Notes under the pieces: generated by a model
What the model was told of the DNA's origin: nothing
Database searches by the model: none
Seen by the model: only the letters and a program-made list of their open reading frames with translations
Position numbers and translations under genes: made by a program
Origin: Aphanothece saxicola GSE-SYN-MK-01-06B
Lineage (GTDB): Bacteria; Cyanobacteriota; Cyanobacteriia; PCC-6307; Cyanobiaceae
NCBI GenBank assembly: GCA_019359745.1
Contig: JAHHGT010000009.1
Location: 1-64,000 of the forward strand
Direction: 5' to 3'
Length of the DNA stretch: 64,000 nt
In this document: piece by piece, positions 55,679 to 64,000 of the stretch
Position numbering within the stretch: the stretch's first letter is position 1
Layout of the letters: the number at the start of each line of letters is the position of its first letter

Positions 55679-56833
55679 ATGCAGCATCAACACCTTTCTC
55701 ATATTCTGCTCTTCTGGTTCGGCGACGATTGGGGAGTTTATGGCCGCACCTATGAGCAGATTGCCGCGACGCTGAGTCGTTGCGACCATGTCGAGAAGGT
55801 GCTTGTCGTTCTGCCCTCCTCCAAGGGGGAGACCTTGGCCACCTCCATAGAGGTCTTCTCCGACAAGCTCTCCGTCTTGCGTCTCTACTGGAGGCCGGAG
55901 GGAATCAGCCCCTTTCGGCTGCGAAGCCTTGGTTCGTGGCTGAAGTTGGAACGGGAGCGCATCGCTTTGGGACGAAAGATCCGATCCCAAGGGTTCCGAG
56001 AGAGAAACACCCTGCTTTGGTTGTTTCCGCCGCACCCCGTCGTTGATGAATTGGTGCGGCAGGTTCCTGCCGCGGCCAGGATTGTTCAGATCGTGGATGA
56101 TTTCACGCTGGTGGACAAGACTGATTGGTACTACCCCTTTGCCATGGATCAGTATCCACGACTTGGAGCCATGGCTGATCTCATCGCCGTTACCTCCAAA
56201 GCGAATGAACAAAAGTTTTCGCTACAGGCGCCTTGCGTGCGCATTGATCAGGCCGTGAGCTCGGCTTTTCTGGCGGATCCGTCCGATTTCCTGCCTGCCG
56301 GTGCTCAACCGGTGCTGGGGTATGTCGGTACGTTCTGGGATCGCACCGATATCGAGCTGCTCCTCAGGATCGCCCTGGAGCGGCCCCATTGCAGGCTCCT
56401 GCTTGTGGGTCCCGAACTCAACCGTCGCCTTTCGGACTCCGGCCTGCTCGGACTTATCAATGTGGAGTGGCTCGGGAGCCTTCCCAATGATCAGGTGCCG
56501 ATGCAACTGAAGCGGATGAATCTCTGCCTAATTCCCCATCTCGATACGCCCTTCTCGCGGTCGATGAGTCCGCTGAAACTCTTTCAATACATCGCCAGTG
56601 GCAAGCCAGTAGTTTCTTCTGCGGTGGAAGGATTGGATCTGGCCGGTCAGCTGATCCGGATCGAAAAGGATCCTGACCATTTCCTGCAGGCCATCGACGA
56701 GGAGCTGGCTTCCGACAGCCCGGAGAAGTTCCGTGCGCGGGTGGCCTTCGCCACCGCCCAAACCTGGGAAAGCCGGGTGGAGCGGATCTTCTTTGCCCTG
56801 GATGGCGCCCTGCAGCTGCCCCACCACTCTTAG
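55679..56833 (+). CDS. Glycosyltransferase, group 1 type (GT-B)
   Basis: A 384-residue GT-B-like protein with IVQIVDDFTLVDKTDWYYP in the N-terminal half, LGYVGTFWDRTDIELLLRIA at the domain linker, WLGSLPNDQVPMQLKRMNLC and the donor-site segment MSPLKLFQYIASGKPVVSSA with the acidic/Lys pair. Codon use is less GC-rich than fabI. It follows a 193-base spacer after fabI in which I find no RNA gene, and converges on the carbonic anhydrase gene. Donor and acceptor are unknown. Confidence 0.82.
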   Translation: MQHQHLSHILLFWFGDDWGVYGRTYEQIAATLSRCDHVEKVLVVLPSSKGETLATSIEVFSDKLSVLRLYWRPEGISPFRLRSLGSWLKLERERIALGRKIRSQGFRERNTLLWLFPPHPVVDELVRQVPAAARIVQIVDDFTLVDKTDWYYPFAMDQYPRLGAMADLIAVTSKANEQKFSLQAPCVRIDQAVSSAFLADPSDFLPAGAQPVLGYVGTFWDRTDIELLLRIALERPHCRLLLVGPELNRRLSDSGLLGLINVEWLGSLPNDQVPMQLKRMNLCLIPHLDTPFSRSMSPLKLFQYIASGKPVVSSAVEGLDLAGQLIRIEKDPDHFLQAIDEELASDSPEKFRARVAFATAQTWESRVERIFFALDGALQLPHHS

Positions 56834-56851
56834 GAGACGTCCGCGGGTGGC

Positions 56852-57454
56852 TTACCCCTGTCCTATCGCCATCACAGCCCCCATCCACTCGATGCTGGTG
56901 GTGTGCAGGTTGTAGTACGCCGCCTCCACCTGCAGGCGACCGGAGCGGAGCCGGTCGGTGAGCATCACGCTGGAGTCGACGAGGTTGCGGGCGGCGTTGA
57001 GGGTGTGGTGGCGGCAGGCCTCCTCCAGGTTGTGTTCGCCGCCAAGGCTGAACAGCTCCATGCGCAGCTGGCCCACCACCTGGGCCAGGCTCGGCGTCAG
57101 GGTGAGCTCACGGTCAAAGGCCGCCGCCACCGCACCGCAGGCGGCGTGGCCCAGCACCACGATCACCGGCACCTCGAGGTGGCTGACGGCATATTCCAGG
57201 GAGGCAATCGCGGCCACGGTGCTCATCGTGCCGGCGTTGCGCACCACAAACAGATCGCCGAAGCCGGTGTCGAACAGCAGCTCCACCGGCACCCGCGAAT
57301 CGGCACAGCCCAGCACGGCCGCCACGGGGCTCTGGCCGGCTTCCACCTCCAGCATCCGCAGGCGATCGCTGTGGGGGTGGAGCGAGTGGCCGTCGAGGAA
57401 GCGCTGGTGCCCGGCGCGCAGCTGGTCGAGGACGGCACCGGGACAGGTCGGCAT
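56852..57454 (-). CDS. Beta-carbonic anhydrase
   Basis: A 200-residue beta-class carbonic anhydrase with the zinc ligands Cys50, His103 and Cys106 (AVLGCADSRVPVE and VVLGHAACGAVA) and the Asp52-Arg54 dyad. It interconverts CO2 and bicarbonate; it is not the carboxysomal CsoSCA type, which lacks this fold signature. No signal peptide is seen, so a cytosolic or carbon-supply role is likely. ATG 57454 is chosen over an upstream ATG at 57550. Start-to-start spacing to hisB is 94 bases. Confidence 0.93.
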   Translation of the reverse strand: MPTCPGAVLDQLRAGHQRFLDGHSLHPHSDRLRMLEVEAGQSPVAAVLGCADSRVPVELLFDTGFGDLFVVRNAGTMSTVAAIASLEYAVSHLEVPVIVVLGHAACGAVAAAFDRELTLTPSLAQVVGQLRMELFSLGGEHNLEEACRHHTLNAARNLVDSSVMLTDRLRSGRLQVEAAYYNLHTTSIEWMGAVMAIGQG

Positions 57455-57548
57455 ACGGCCCACACCACCATCCCCGGCGGCCCCGTGCCGTAGCGCTCCA
57501 CACCATGGACGCTTCCGGTCGTGAGGGCATGGCTCTGGGGGCTTTGGC

Positions 57549-58238
57549 ATGATTCAGATCTGGCCCGTCGCCTTCGCCCGCGTGACCATCAGCTCTTCGC
57601 GAACCGGCCCTGCGCGCACGGGCGAGATCCATCGCGTCACCGGCGAGACGGACGTCCATGTCGCGCTTGATCTCGATGGCACCGGTCGTTGCCAGGTGGC
57701 CACCGGCGTCCCCTTTCTCGACCACATGCTCCACCAGCTCGCCAGCCATGGCCTGCTGGATCTGGTGATCACCGCCAGGGGCGACACCCACATCGACGAC
57801 CACCACACCAATGAGGACGTGGGGATCGCGCTGGGCCAGGCCCTCGCCCAGGCCCTGGCGGACCGGCGCGGCATCCGGCGCTTCGGCCACTTCCTGGCTC
57901 CCCTGGATGAGGCCCTGGTACAGGTGGCGCTTGACTGCTCCGGCAGGCCACACCTCAGCTACGACCTGGCCATCCCCGCCCAGCGCATCGGCACCTACGA
58001 CACTGAACTGGTGCGGGAGTTCTTCGTGGCGGTGGCCAACAACGCCGGCCTCACCCTGCACGTCCGCCAGCTGGCGGGGGTGAACTCCCATCACATCGTC
58101 GAGGCGGGCTTCAAGGCGTTCGCCCGCGCCCTCGATCAGGCGGTGGAGATCGATCCCCGCCGCGGCGGTGCCGTGCCCAGCAGCAAGGGCGTACTGGAGC
58201 GGGCCGGGGCTGGAGGCAATCCGGCTGGTGGCGACTAG
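57549..58238 (+). CDS. hisB: Imidazoleglycerol-phosphate dehydratase
   Basis: A 229-residue HisB with the metal-binding signatures [48 protein letters not shown] and [17 protein letters not shown]. It catalyses the sixth step of histidine synthesis. ATG 57549 is listed; GTG 57582 would give 218 residues, nearer to the usual 200. This is monofunctional HisB without the phosphatase domain found in enterobacteria. Confidence 0.95.
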   Translation: MIQIWPVAFARVTISSSRTGPARTGEIHRVTGETDVHVALDLDGTGRCQVATGVPFLDHMLHQLASHGLLDLVITARGDTHIDDHHTNEDVGIALGQALAQALADRRGIRRFGHFLAPLDEALVQVALDCSGRPHLSYDLAIPAQRIGTYDTELVREFFVAVANNAGLTLHVRQLAGVNSHHIVEAGFKAFARALDQAVEIDPRRGGAVPSSKGVLERAGAGGNPAGGD

Positions 58239-58262
58239 CATTTTGTGATCTGTCCAGACCCC

Positions 58263-58421
58263 ATGCGACCTCTCCTCGTGCTTGTGGCCGGCCTCGCCGC
58301 CACCATCGCCGCCGCTGCTCCGGCTCAGGCCGCCGATTGCCTGCCCCGCGTCGCCGAGTCAGCCCCCTGTGCGGTTTCCCAGCCCCCCTGCCCGCCGGTC
58401 GAGCTGCCCTGCGAGGCCTGA
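58263..58421 (+). CDS. Small secreted cysteine-containing protein
   Basis: A 52-codon gene just after hisB (24 bases) with a textbook signal peptide (MRPLLVLVAGLAATIAAAAP, cleavage after AQA-A) and a 28-residue mature part with four cysteines at 26, 36, 43 and 50 and a Pro-rich core (VSQPPCPPVELPC). Disulfide stabilisation in the periplasm or outside is plausible. The family is not recognised, and short length keeps confidence moderate. Confidence 0.55.
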   Translation: MRPLLVLVAGLAATIAAAAPAQAADCLPRVAESAPCAVSQPPCPPVELPCEA

Positions 58422-58507
58422 GGTCGGGACGGCCGCCCACGCCTTCACACTCCGTTACGTGATAATCGGATCAGCGCCTGGCGCTGTTCTTTCCGCGGGC
58501 TGACCTG

Positions 58508-59989
58508 ATGACCGTTGCTTCCCCTGCTGGCGCGGCTTCGCCTGCCTACGCCCGCTCCGACTGGGCCAGTTCCTTCGGCAACGTCAGCGAAGAGCTGACT
58601 GAGGTGCCCTTGGTGGCCAGCCGAGGCACGATTCCCGCCGAATTGAACGGCACCCTCTATCGCAATGGACCCGGCCGGCTGGAGCGGGGGGGGCACTGGG
58701 TCCACCATCCCTTCGATGGCGATGGGATGATCACCGCCCTGCGGTTCACCGCCGGCGGCGCCCAGCTCAGCAACCGCTTCGTGCGTACGGAGGGCTGGTT
58801 GGCGGAGGAGAAGGCCGGCACCTACCTCTACCGAGGCGTGTTCGGCACCCCCAAGCCGGGTGGGGCCCTGGCCAATGCGTTCGACCTGCGGCTCAAGAAC
58901 ATCGCCAATACCCATGTGGTGCGGCTCGGCGACCAGCTCCTGGCCCTCTGGGAGGCCAGTTCCCCCCATGCCCTCGATCCCGTCAGCCTTGAGACCCGTG
59001 GCCTGACCCTGCTGGACGGGGTGCTCAAGCCGGGTGAGGCCTTCAGCGCCCACCCCCGCTTCGACCCCGGTCACCACGGCGCCACCCGCATGGTCACCTT
59101 CGGCGTCAAGGCCGGCCCCCGCAGCACGGTGCGCCTGATGGAGTTTGCCGCCGACGGCCCCGAGGCCGGCACCCTTCTGGCCGACTCCAGCCACAGCTTC
59201 GGTGGCTTCGCCTTCCTGCACGATTTCGCCATCACCCCCAACTGGGCGGTGTTCCTGCAGAACGCGATTGATTTCAACCCCCTCCCCTATGTGCTCGGCC
59301 GCAAAGGGGCCGCCCAGTGTCTGAAGTCCCGCCCTGGCGCCCGGGGCCAGTTCTGGTTGATTCCGCGCCAGGACGGGGCCTTCGCCGGCCAGGAGCCGCG
59401 GGTGCTGGAGGCTCCGGAAGGCTTCGTGTTCCACCACCTCAATGCCTGGGAGGACGGCGATGCGGTGGTGGTCGACAGCATCTTCTACGCCGATTTCCCC
59501 TCCATCGGGCCCGACCAGGACTATAAGGAGGTCGACTTCGACCGTATACCCGAGGGCTTGCTGGAGCGCTGCCGTCTGGACCTGGCCAGCGGCACCGTCA
59601 CCGCCACCCGGCTGAGCGATCGCACCTGCGAATTCGCCATGGTGGCCCCGGCACGGGTGGGACTCGAAAGTCGTTATGCCTGGATGGCGGTGGCCGAGCG
59701 GGAACGGGGCAACGATCCCCTCCAAGCCCTGATGAAGCTCGATCTCCAGGGTGGGCAGACGCGGGTCTGGAGCGCCGCGCCGCGGGGCTTCGTCAGTGAG
59801 CCGATCATGGTGCCCCGGTCCGGTGCGACCGACGAGGATGACGGCTGGGTGCTGGGTCTTTACTGGAACGGCGCCCGCAGCGCCAGCGATCTGGTGGTGC
59901 TGGATGCCGCCTCCATGGAGGAGCAGGCGGTGTTGGAGCTACCGCTGGCGATTCCCCATGGCCTGCATGGCAGCTGGGTGGCGGCCTGA
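58508..59989 (+). CDS. Carotenoid cleavage oxygenase (RPE65/ACO family)
   Basis: A 493-residue non-heme iron dioxygenase with the conserved His ligand motifs: SAHPRFDPGHHG, FAFLHDFAITPN, GFVFHHLNAWEDG and the C-terminal IPHGLHGSW. HHPFDGDGMI near residue 60 is also typical of the family. It cleaves carotenoid or apocarotenoid double bonds, as in retinal formation by cyanobacterial ACO. ATG 58508 is the start. Whether it acts on full carotenoids or apocarotenoids is not clear. Confidence 0.92.
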   Translation: MTVASPAGAASPAYARSDWASSFGNVSEELTEVPLVASRGTIPAELNGTLYRNGPGRLERGGHWVHHPFDGDGMITALRFTAGGAQLSNRFVRTEGWLAEEKAGTYLYRGVFGTPKPGGALANAFDLRLKNIANTHVVRLGDQLLALWEASSPHALDPVSLETRGLTLLDGVLKPGEAFSAHPRFDPGHHGATRMVTFGVKAGPRSTVRLMEFAADGPEAGTLLADSSHSFGGFAFLHDFAITPNWAVFLQNAIDFNPLPYVLGRKGAAQCLKSRPGARGQFWLIPRQDGAFAGQEPRVLEAPEGFVFHHLNAWEDGDAVVVDSIFYADFPSIGPDQDYKEVDFDRIPEGLLERCRLDLASGTVTATRLSDRTCEFAMVAPARVGLESRYAWMAVAERERGNDPLQALMKLDLQGGQTRVWSAAPRGFVSEPIMVPRSGATDEDDGWVLGLYWNGARSASDLVVLDAASMEEQAVLELPLAIPHGLHGSWVAA

Positions 59990-60019
59990 GGTCGCGTTTC
60001 CCGGCGCTCGCCCGGGGGC

Positions 60020-60916
60020 TCAGCGCCGCAGCAGCCCACGCAGGCGGCGCGCCACCTTTCGGGCCAGGTTGAGCAGTGGCCAGAGCAGGGAGAGCGGAAA
60101 AGGCTGGCGGATCAGCGGGGTTTCGGCCTTCCGGTAATCCCTGTAGAGCCGCCGGTGGGCGTCCGGATCGGCCGAGCCATCGAAAATGCTGTAGCGGAGG
60201 CCGATCTCCTCACTGCCGACCAGCCGCCTATGGGGATGGGCCGCCAGGACCCGGTGGATGCTCTTTGTGTACACGACCGGACCGGTGGTGCAGATCACCG
60301 CCTCCCAGGGATGGGCGAAGGCGAAGGGATCGAAGCGATCGATGTTGCTGAGCACCGCGGCGATCACGGTGGCCAGAAAGGGATGGCCCGGGGAGGCGAT
60401 GACGTGCCACTGCTGGAATTCACCGCCCGGGATGTCGGCCAGCTGTCGGTGGGTGCCCCAGCCGGCATGGGGACTGCCGGACCCATGGTCCCACTGGCTC
60501 AGCAGGTAGGCATCATTGTCGCGCAGTACATCGGACAACGGCCGGGTGAGGCCGACCTTGACGTCCAGGTAGACACCGCCGAAGTGGTAAATGCAGAGGT
60601 AGCGGAACAGATCGGCGCGGGCGGCACCGTAGACAGGATTGATCCGCCGATAGCGGGCCAGGATTGCCTCCCCGTAGATCTCGCCGATGAGGCGCTCACG
60701 ATCGTGATCGTCGTAGAAGCAATAGGTGAAGTCCGGGTTGAGGGCTTCGATGGCGCGGCAGTTGTCCTCCAGCACCGCCGGCATCCGGCTCCTGGTGCTG
60801 AAGGTCTGGTGGATGATCCTGGGGATGCCGCGGCTGGCCGGAGGATGGGAGGCCAGGGACGCCCCTGAGAGCAACCATGTGCTGGCAGGGTTCACCCCGC
60901 TCCGCTCCTTCATCAT
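60020..60916 (-). CDS. Glycosyltransferase family 32-like (capsular polysaccharide type)
   Basis: A 298-residue protein with the GT32/Och1-like core GIPRIIHQTFSTRSRMP, YCFYDDHDRERLIG and AARADLFRYLCIYHFGGVYL, followed by DVKVG where the classical DXD metal site would be (Asp-Val-Lys instead of Asp-x-Asp). A C-terminal basic stretch (ARKVARRLRGLLRR) may bind membrane. It may transfer sugars to a surface glycan. It converges on the carotenoid oxygenase gene. The start is one of two adjacent ATGs (60916 or 60913). Confidence 0.82.
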   Translation of the reverse strand: MMKERSGVNPASTWLLSGASLASHPPASRGIPRIIHQTFSTRSRMPAVLEDNCRAIEALNPDFTYCFYDDHDRERLIGEIYGEAILARYRRINPVYGAARADLFRYLCIYHFGGVYLDVKVGLTRPLSDVLRDNDAYLLSQWDHGSGSPHAGWGTHRQLADIPGGEFQQWHVIASPGHPFLATVIAAVLSNIDRFDPFAFAHPWEAVICTTGPVVYTKSIHRVLAAHPHRRLVGSEEIGLRYSIFDGSADPDAHRRLYRDYRKAETPLIRQPFPLSLLWPLLNLARKVARRLRGLLRR

Positions 60917-60942
60917 CCAGCCGCGACGGGCCCGATCCGGCC

Positions 60943-61107
60943 TCAGCCGCGCGAGAAGCGGCTGAAAGTAGCGGGGGAGAAGGTATGACCTTCGGAGAGG
61001 GCGATGGCCACCACGGCATCGCTGTCAGCGGCCCCATCCACACGGGCCTTGAGGGCCGGATCGGCCGCCACCTTGGCGAGGAAGGCGGTGAGCTGGGATT
61101 TCGACAT
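60943..61107 (-). CDS. Nif11-like leader peptide family protein
   Basis: A 54-residue protein: MSKSQLTAFLAKVAADPALK followed by a DAVVAIALSEG segment, matching the Nif11-type leader domain used by prochlorosins and other ribosomal peptide precursors. The remaining C-terminus (HTFSPATFSRFSRG) is short, has no Cys and lacks the double-Gly cleavage site typical of prochlorosin leaders. It may be a stand-alone Nif11 protein, a relic or a non-lanthipeptide precursor. ATG 61107 is chosen. It is divergent from the YCII gene (82 bases). Confidence 0.8.
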   Translation of the reverse strand: MSKSQLTAFLAKVAADPALKARVDGAADSDAVVAIALSEGHTFSPATFSRFSRG

Positions 61108-61189
61108 GGGACCATCGCTTACGTACTCTCTCCTTCCTACTCCCTTCCGGAGCGCGGCCCGGAGTCTGATCTCTCGTTCAGTTCCTGCC

Positions 61190-61486
61190 ATGGCCTGGTT
61201 CATCAAGACCGAGACCTTCCGGCTCCCCCATGAGGCGGTGATTCCCCACTTGCAGGAGCATCGCCGCTGGGTGGAGAGCCTTCGCTTGGAGGGCCGCAGG
61301 GTCAGCAGCGGCTACTTGGTGGACGACCAGGGGCGGCCCGGCGGCGGCGGCATGCTGCTACTCGAGGCTCCCGACCATGACGCCGCCCTGTCCCTGGTGC
61401 AGCAGGATCCGATGGTCATTGCGGGATGTGTGGACTGGCAACTGCAGGGGTGGCGGCCGGCGGTGGGTGACCTGGCGGTGTCCTGA
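61190..61486 (+). CDS. YCII-related small protein
   Basis: A 98-residue protein of the YCII-related/dimeric alpha-beta barrel type: MAWFIKTETFRLPHEAVIPH, HRRWVESLRLEGRRVSSGYL with the family His-type site, and a C-terminal DALSLVQQDP-like segment (here AALSLVQQDPMVIAGCVDW). YciI homologues bind small molecules or have unknown enzymatic roles. The stop overlaps the next glycosyltransferase start (TGATG), so they are coupled. Function is unproven. Confidence 0.85.
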   Translation: MAWFIKTETFRLPHEAVIPHLQEHRRWVESLRLEGRRVSSGYLVDDQGRPGGGGMLLLEAPDHDAALSLVQQDPMVIAGCVDWQLQGWRPAVGDLAVS

Positions 61487-62721
61487 TGACGGATCGACGT
61501 CTCCTGGTCATCTCAAGGATCGGCGTCGGCCCCCCCTATGCCGGCAACCGCAGCCGCATGGCCGCGTTGCTCGACGACCTGCGGGCCCTGGGCTTCGAGC
61601 TCCATTTCGCCGGCGTCGATCTCTCCGCTGAGGAGAAATGGGAGACCCGCAAGGCTGTCGACCACTGGATCCACGATTTCGTCTGGCCCGAGGGCGGCCG
61701 GCGCCGCCGGGCCGCCCGGGTCAGGCAGCGGCTCGGTAGAGCGTTGCAAGGCCTCCGCCGTCGCTGCTGGCCGGGACGGGAGCCGGGCCCCTCCATCGGC
61801 AACCGCCCACTGGACGACTGGTTCCATCCGAGCTGGCTCGCTGAGGCGCGCCGCCTCCAGCGGGGCGGCAATTACAGGCGCGTGCTGGTGTCCTACGTGA
61901 TCCACTCCGCCTTCTTTGAAGCCTTTGATTCCAGCTGTCTGAAGATTCTGGATTGTCACGATGTTTTCACGGATCGGAACGCCCTGCTCCAGAGGGCCAA
62001 GCTGGATCGTGAGGACTTCTGGATTTCTCTGAATCAGGTCGACGAATGCCGGGGATTGCGGCGATCCGATGTGATCCTTGGCATCCAGGAGCGGGAATCC
62101 AGCTACTTCCGGCGCTTGATCCATGGCCGGCGTGTCGTCAGGACCGTCGGCCACATCATTCCATCCGATCCATTGCCCTTCGCCGAAGATCAGGCTCCCG
62201 TCGTGGGCTATCTGGCCTCGGCGAATCCCCTCAATCGGGTGGCGCTGAACTGGTTTCTCGAGGCGGTGTGGCCGCTGGTCAGGGACAGGGGTGGCGTCGG
62301 CCGGCTGGTGGTGGCCGGTGGGATCTGCGAGGCGATGTCCTTCCCTGAAGACGTCCAGCTGCTGGGGATCGTGCCATCACCCCGCGCGATCTATCAGTTG
62401 TCACTGTTCATGATCAATCCCATGCGCTCCGGCACGGGCTTGAAGATCAAGACGGTTGAAGCCATGGCCCATGGCCGGGCGATCGTGACCACGCCGGTCG
62501 GTGTGGAGGGGATGGCCCTGGCCCCGGGGATTTCGGTGGCTGGAACGGCTGACGATTTCGCGACGGCCGTGCTTGCCTATCTCCGCGACCCTGGGGAAGC
62601 CCGCAACGCTGGCGCCGCCGCAGCGGAGTATCTCGGCGGCCTGCGCCAACAGACGCGGGAGGCCCTGCTTGAGGCCCTCGACACCCCTCCGCTTCAACGG
62701 TTTCGGCCGGCTTTCCGGTAG
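61486..62721 (+). CDS. Glycosyltransferase, group 1 (GT4-like)
   Basis: A 411-residue GT-B protein: LLVISRIGVGPPYAGNRSRM at the N-terminus (acceptor loop), a central CLKILDCHDVFTDRNALLQR (His-Asp-x-Phe), and a C-terminal FMINPMRSGTGLKIKTVEAM with MAHGRAIVTTPVGVEGMA, the Lys and Glu of the donor site. It resembles polysaccharide transferases. The ATG overlaps the YCII stop, and the 3' end overlaps the next gene by 28 bases tail to tail. Confidence 0.88.
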   Translation: MTDRRLLVISRIGVGPPYAGNRSRMAALLDDLRALGFELHFAGVDLSAEEKWETRKAVDHWIHDFVWPEGGRRRRAARVRQRLGRALQGLRRRCWPGREPGPSIGNRPLDDWFHPSWLAEARRLQRGGNYRRVLVSYVIHSAFFEAFDSSCLKILDCHDVFTDRNALLQRAKLDREDFWISLNQVDECRGLRRSDVILGIQERESSYFRRLIHGRRVVRTVGHIIPSDPLPFAEDQAPVVGYLASANPLNRVALNWFLEAVWPLVRDRGGVGRLVVAGGICEAMSFPEDVQLLGIVPSPRAIYQLSLFMINPMRSGTGLKIKTVEAMAHGRAIVTTPVGVEGMALAPGISVAGTADDFATAVLAYLRDPGEARNAGAAAAEYLGGLRQQTREALLEALDTPPLQRFRPAFR

Positions 62722-63803
62722 GATTTGGCGATGGTCTTGGCCATGGCTTCCCAGGTCAGGGTTCGGCCGAGGCTGCTGTTGTGGGCGCGCATCCCCTCGA
62801 GATCGCGCGCCTCGATCCTGGCCAGGGCCTCCGGCAGGAGGCCGGGGGCGAAGTACTCCGCTCCGGCCTCACCCGGCAGGTCGTAGACCCTGGCAGCCTC
62901 CGGGAGCACCATGGGAGAACCGAAGGTGAGCCCGAGTGAGACCACCCCCGAGGTGAGGGTGGCGCTGTAAGGCGCCACCAGCACATCCGCGAGGGCAAAG
63001 AGCGCGGATACATCCGCGTCCGACACGTAGCCGATGCGCAGGCGAATCCGCGGGTCCCTGGAGGCGGCGTCGAGCAACCACTCCGTTGATACCCCCGGGA
63101 TGGGGGCACCGGCGATCAGCAGCCGATGGTGCGATCCAGGCCGTTGGCGGAAGGCCTCAACGAGGGTGTCCAAGCCCTTGTAGCGGCGGATGGTGCCGAA
63201 GAAGAGAAAGGTGAAATCACCCACGCCGATGCCGATCTCTGCCGCCACTGCTGACGCCCTGGCCGGGTCCGGTGGGTAGTCCTCGGGATAGCTGGCGTGG
63301 GCCGCGACGATCGCCTTCGATTGCAGCGCGGTGGCGTAGGCCGTTTCGGCACAGGCGATCGCCGAGCGGCTGTGAAAATGAAGGCCATCGGCAAACCGCG
63401 CCACCAGCCGCCGCATCCTTTTCTCCCTGGAGGGGTTCGGACATTCGTGACTGATCAGATTATGGACGGTCCAGAACAGCCTTCCTCCCCGCAGTCTGAA
63501 GATGGCGAGGTCCGCTGCCATGAGCAGATACCAGGTGAGAAATCGGAGTCCGGAGTGGGCATACACAGCCTTGTCGGTCAGGCCATTGAGCCAGTGAAGA
63601 TGAACAATCACACCCCTGGAGTGCAACCACTGCTGTCGAACGAAGGCTCCCAGAAGCGGTGGATGATCCTTGACCACCAGTCGGAAACCCTGGCGGGAGA
63701 GGGCTTCCGCCAGCCGTGTCTGGTAGGGGTTGAAAGACCGCTTGTCCGGAAGAAAGACGACCGTCGCCTCCTTCCCTTCCCCCGCCGTGGCAGACCCTGG
63801 CAT
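62694..63803 (-). CDS. Glycosyltransferase, group 1 (GT4-like)
   Basis: A protein of about 369 residues of the GT-B fold with VVFLPDKRSFNPYQTRLAEA at the N-terminus, IVHLHWLNGLTDKAVYAHSG and FWTVHNLISHECPNPSREKR in the acceptor domain, and GDFTFLFFGTIRRYKGLDTL with FALADVLVAPYSATLTSGVV (donor site) at the C-terminus. The HWLNG and HN segments resemble Leloir transferases of capsule clusters. ATG 63803 (MPGSATAGEG) is chosen over the frame start at 63926. The sugar is unknown. Confidence 0.85.
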   Translation of the reverse strand: MPGSATAGEGKEATVVFLPDKRSFNPYQTRLAEALSRQGFRLVVKDHPPLLGAFVRQQWLHSRGVIVHLHWLNGLTDKAVYAHSGLRFLTWYLLMAADLAIFRLRGGRLFWTVHNLISHECPNPSREKRMRRLVARFADGLHFHSRSAIACAETAYATALQSKAIVAAHASYPEDYPPDPARASAVAAEIGIGVGDFTFLFFGTIRRYKGLDTLVEAFRQRPGSHHRLLIAGAPIPGVSTEWLLDAASRDPRIRLRIGYVSDADVSALFALADVLVAPYSATLTSGVVSLGLTFGSPMVLPEAARVYDLPGEAGAEYFAPGLLPEALARIEARDLEGMRAHNSSLGRTLTWEAMAKTIAKSYRKAGRNR

Positions 63804-63951
63804 GGCTGGCGAGTGGGGAGGTGTGATGCAGACCAAGGATACAGGCTTCGGCGTGGGCTCTTTTCCCGTCGCTGATCGATATGGAAGGCATCCCGATGGT
63901 TGGTGATGACCAGCACCTAGGATCATCGATGCCTGTTCAACTCATTCTGTC

Positions 63952-64000
63952 GTGACTGATTCAGGCAGGACAAGTTCAGACAGGACGGCTTCAAAGGGGA
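63952..64000 (+). other. Possible 5' end of a further gene at the window edge
   Basis: From GTG 63952 a plus-strand frame (MTDSGRTSSDRTASKG) stays open to the last base, preceded by an 8-codon ATG frame (63930) whose stop overlaps it. There are also two imperfect repeats of TTCAGGCAGGAC here. The stretch is too short to decide between this, a minus-strand gene end, and non-coding DNA. Confidence 0.15.

Overview
The window is a dense, GC-rich stretch of a cyanobacterial chromosome, most like an alpha-cyanobacterium of the Synechococcus/Cyanobium type. The supporting genes are rubA-ycf48-psbE-psbF-psbL-psbJ, ndhC-ndhK-ndhJ, chlD, a biliverdin-forming heme oxygenase, glycolate oxidase subunits, a carotenoid oxygenase, a Nif11-type leader peptide and a long picocyanobacterial-style PsbJ. 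About 60 protein genes can be supported. I see no rRNA, tRNA, CRISPR array, insertion sequence or prophage.

Layout. 0-3.4 kb: 5' part of glycogen phosphorylase, a CPA2 antiporter, a small membrane protein and an alpha/beta hydrolase. 3.4-9.7 kb: three tandem, translationally coupled membrane acyltransferases (AT3 + SGNH). Copies 1 and 3 share 1,094 identical bases over the membrane domain, while the SGNH domains differ. 9.7-14.6 kb: sugar-phosphate mutarotase, glcE and glcF, with a four-carbon acid sugar kinase between the last two. 14.6-18.3 kb: TupA-type ATP-grasp protein, icd, a hypothetical gene and heme oxygenase. 18.4-27 kb: glycosyltransferases, an ABC exporter, a PcrA/UvrD helicase and an RgpF-like protein. 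27-36.4 kb: CCA-adding-type nucleotidyltransferase, a polytopic membrane protein, galE, then ugd, UDP-xylose synthase, UDP-glucuronate 4-epimerase and hisS. 36.4-40.6 kb: photosystem II and NDH-1 genes. 40.6-43.7 kb: a lower-GC insert with a WbsX-like and a pyruvyltransferase-like gene. 43.7-59.9 kb: YvcK/CofD-like protein, MCE lipid-transport genes, chlD, folK, Nudix, photolyase, a sugar aminotransferase, a lipoprotein, a phosphopantetheinyl transferase, fabI, a glycosyltransferase, beta-carbonic anhydrase, hisB, a small secreted Cys peptide and a carotenoid oxygenase. 60-64 kb: a GT32-type transferase, the Nif11 peptide, a YCII protein and two glycosyltransferases.

How the genes fit together. 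Much of the accessory content concerns the cell surface: nucleotide-sugar supply (galE, ugd, UXS, GlcA epimerase, aminotransferase), glycosyltransferases, an exporter, and decorating enzymes (three acyltransferases, a pyruvyltransferase-like protein, a TupA-like ligase). These genes are scattered singly or in pairs between housekeeping genes instead of forming one locus. Packing is tight, with several start/stop overlaps and at least six tail-to-tail overlaps of opposing genes. The most unusual feature is the acyltransferase triplet, which looks like a cassette array keeping one conserved membrane module while the extracytoplasmic domain diversifies.
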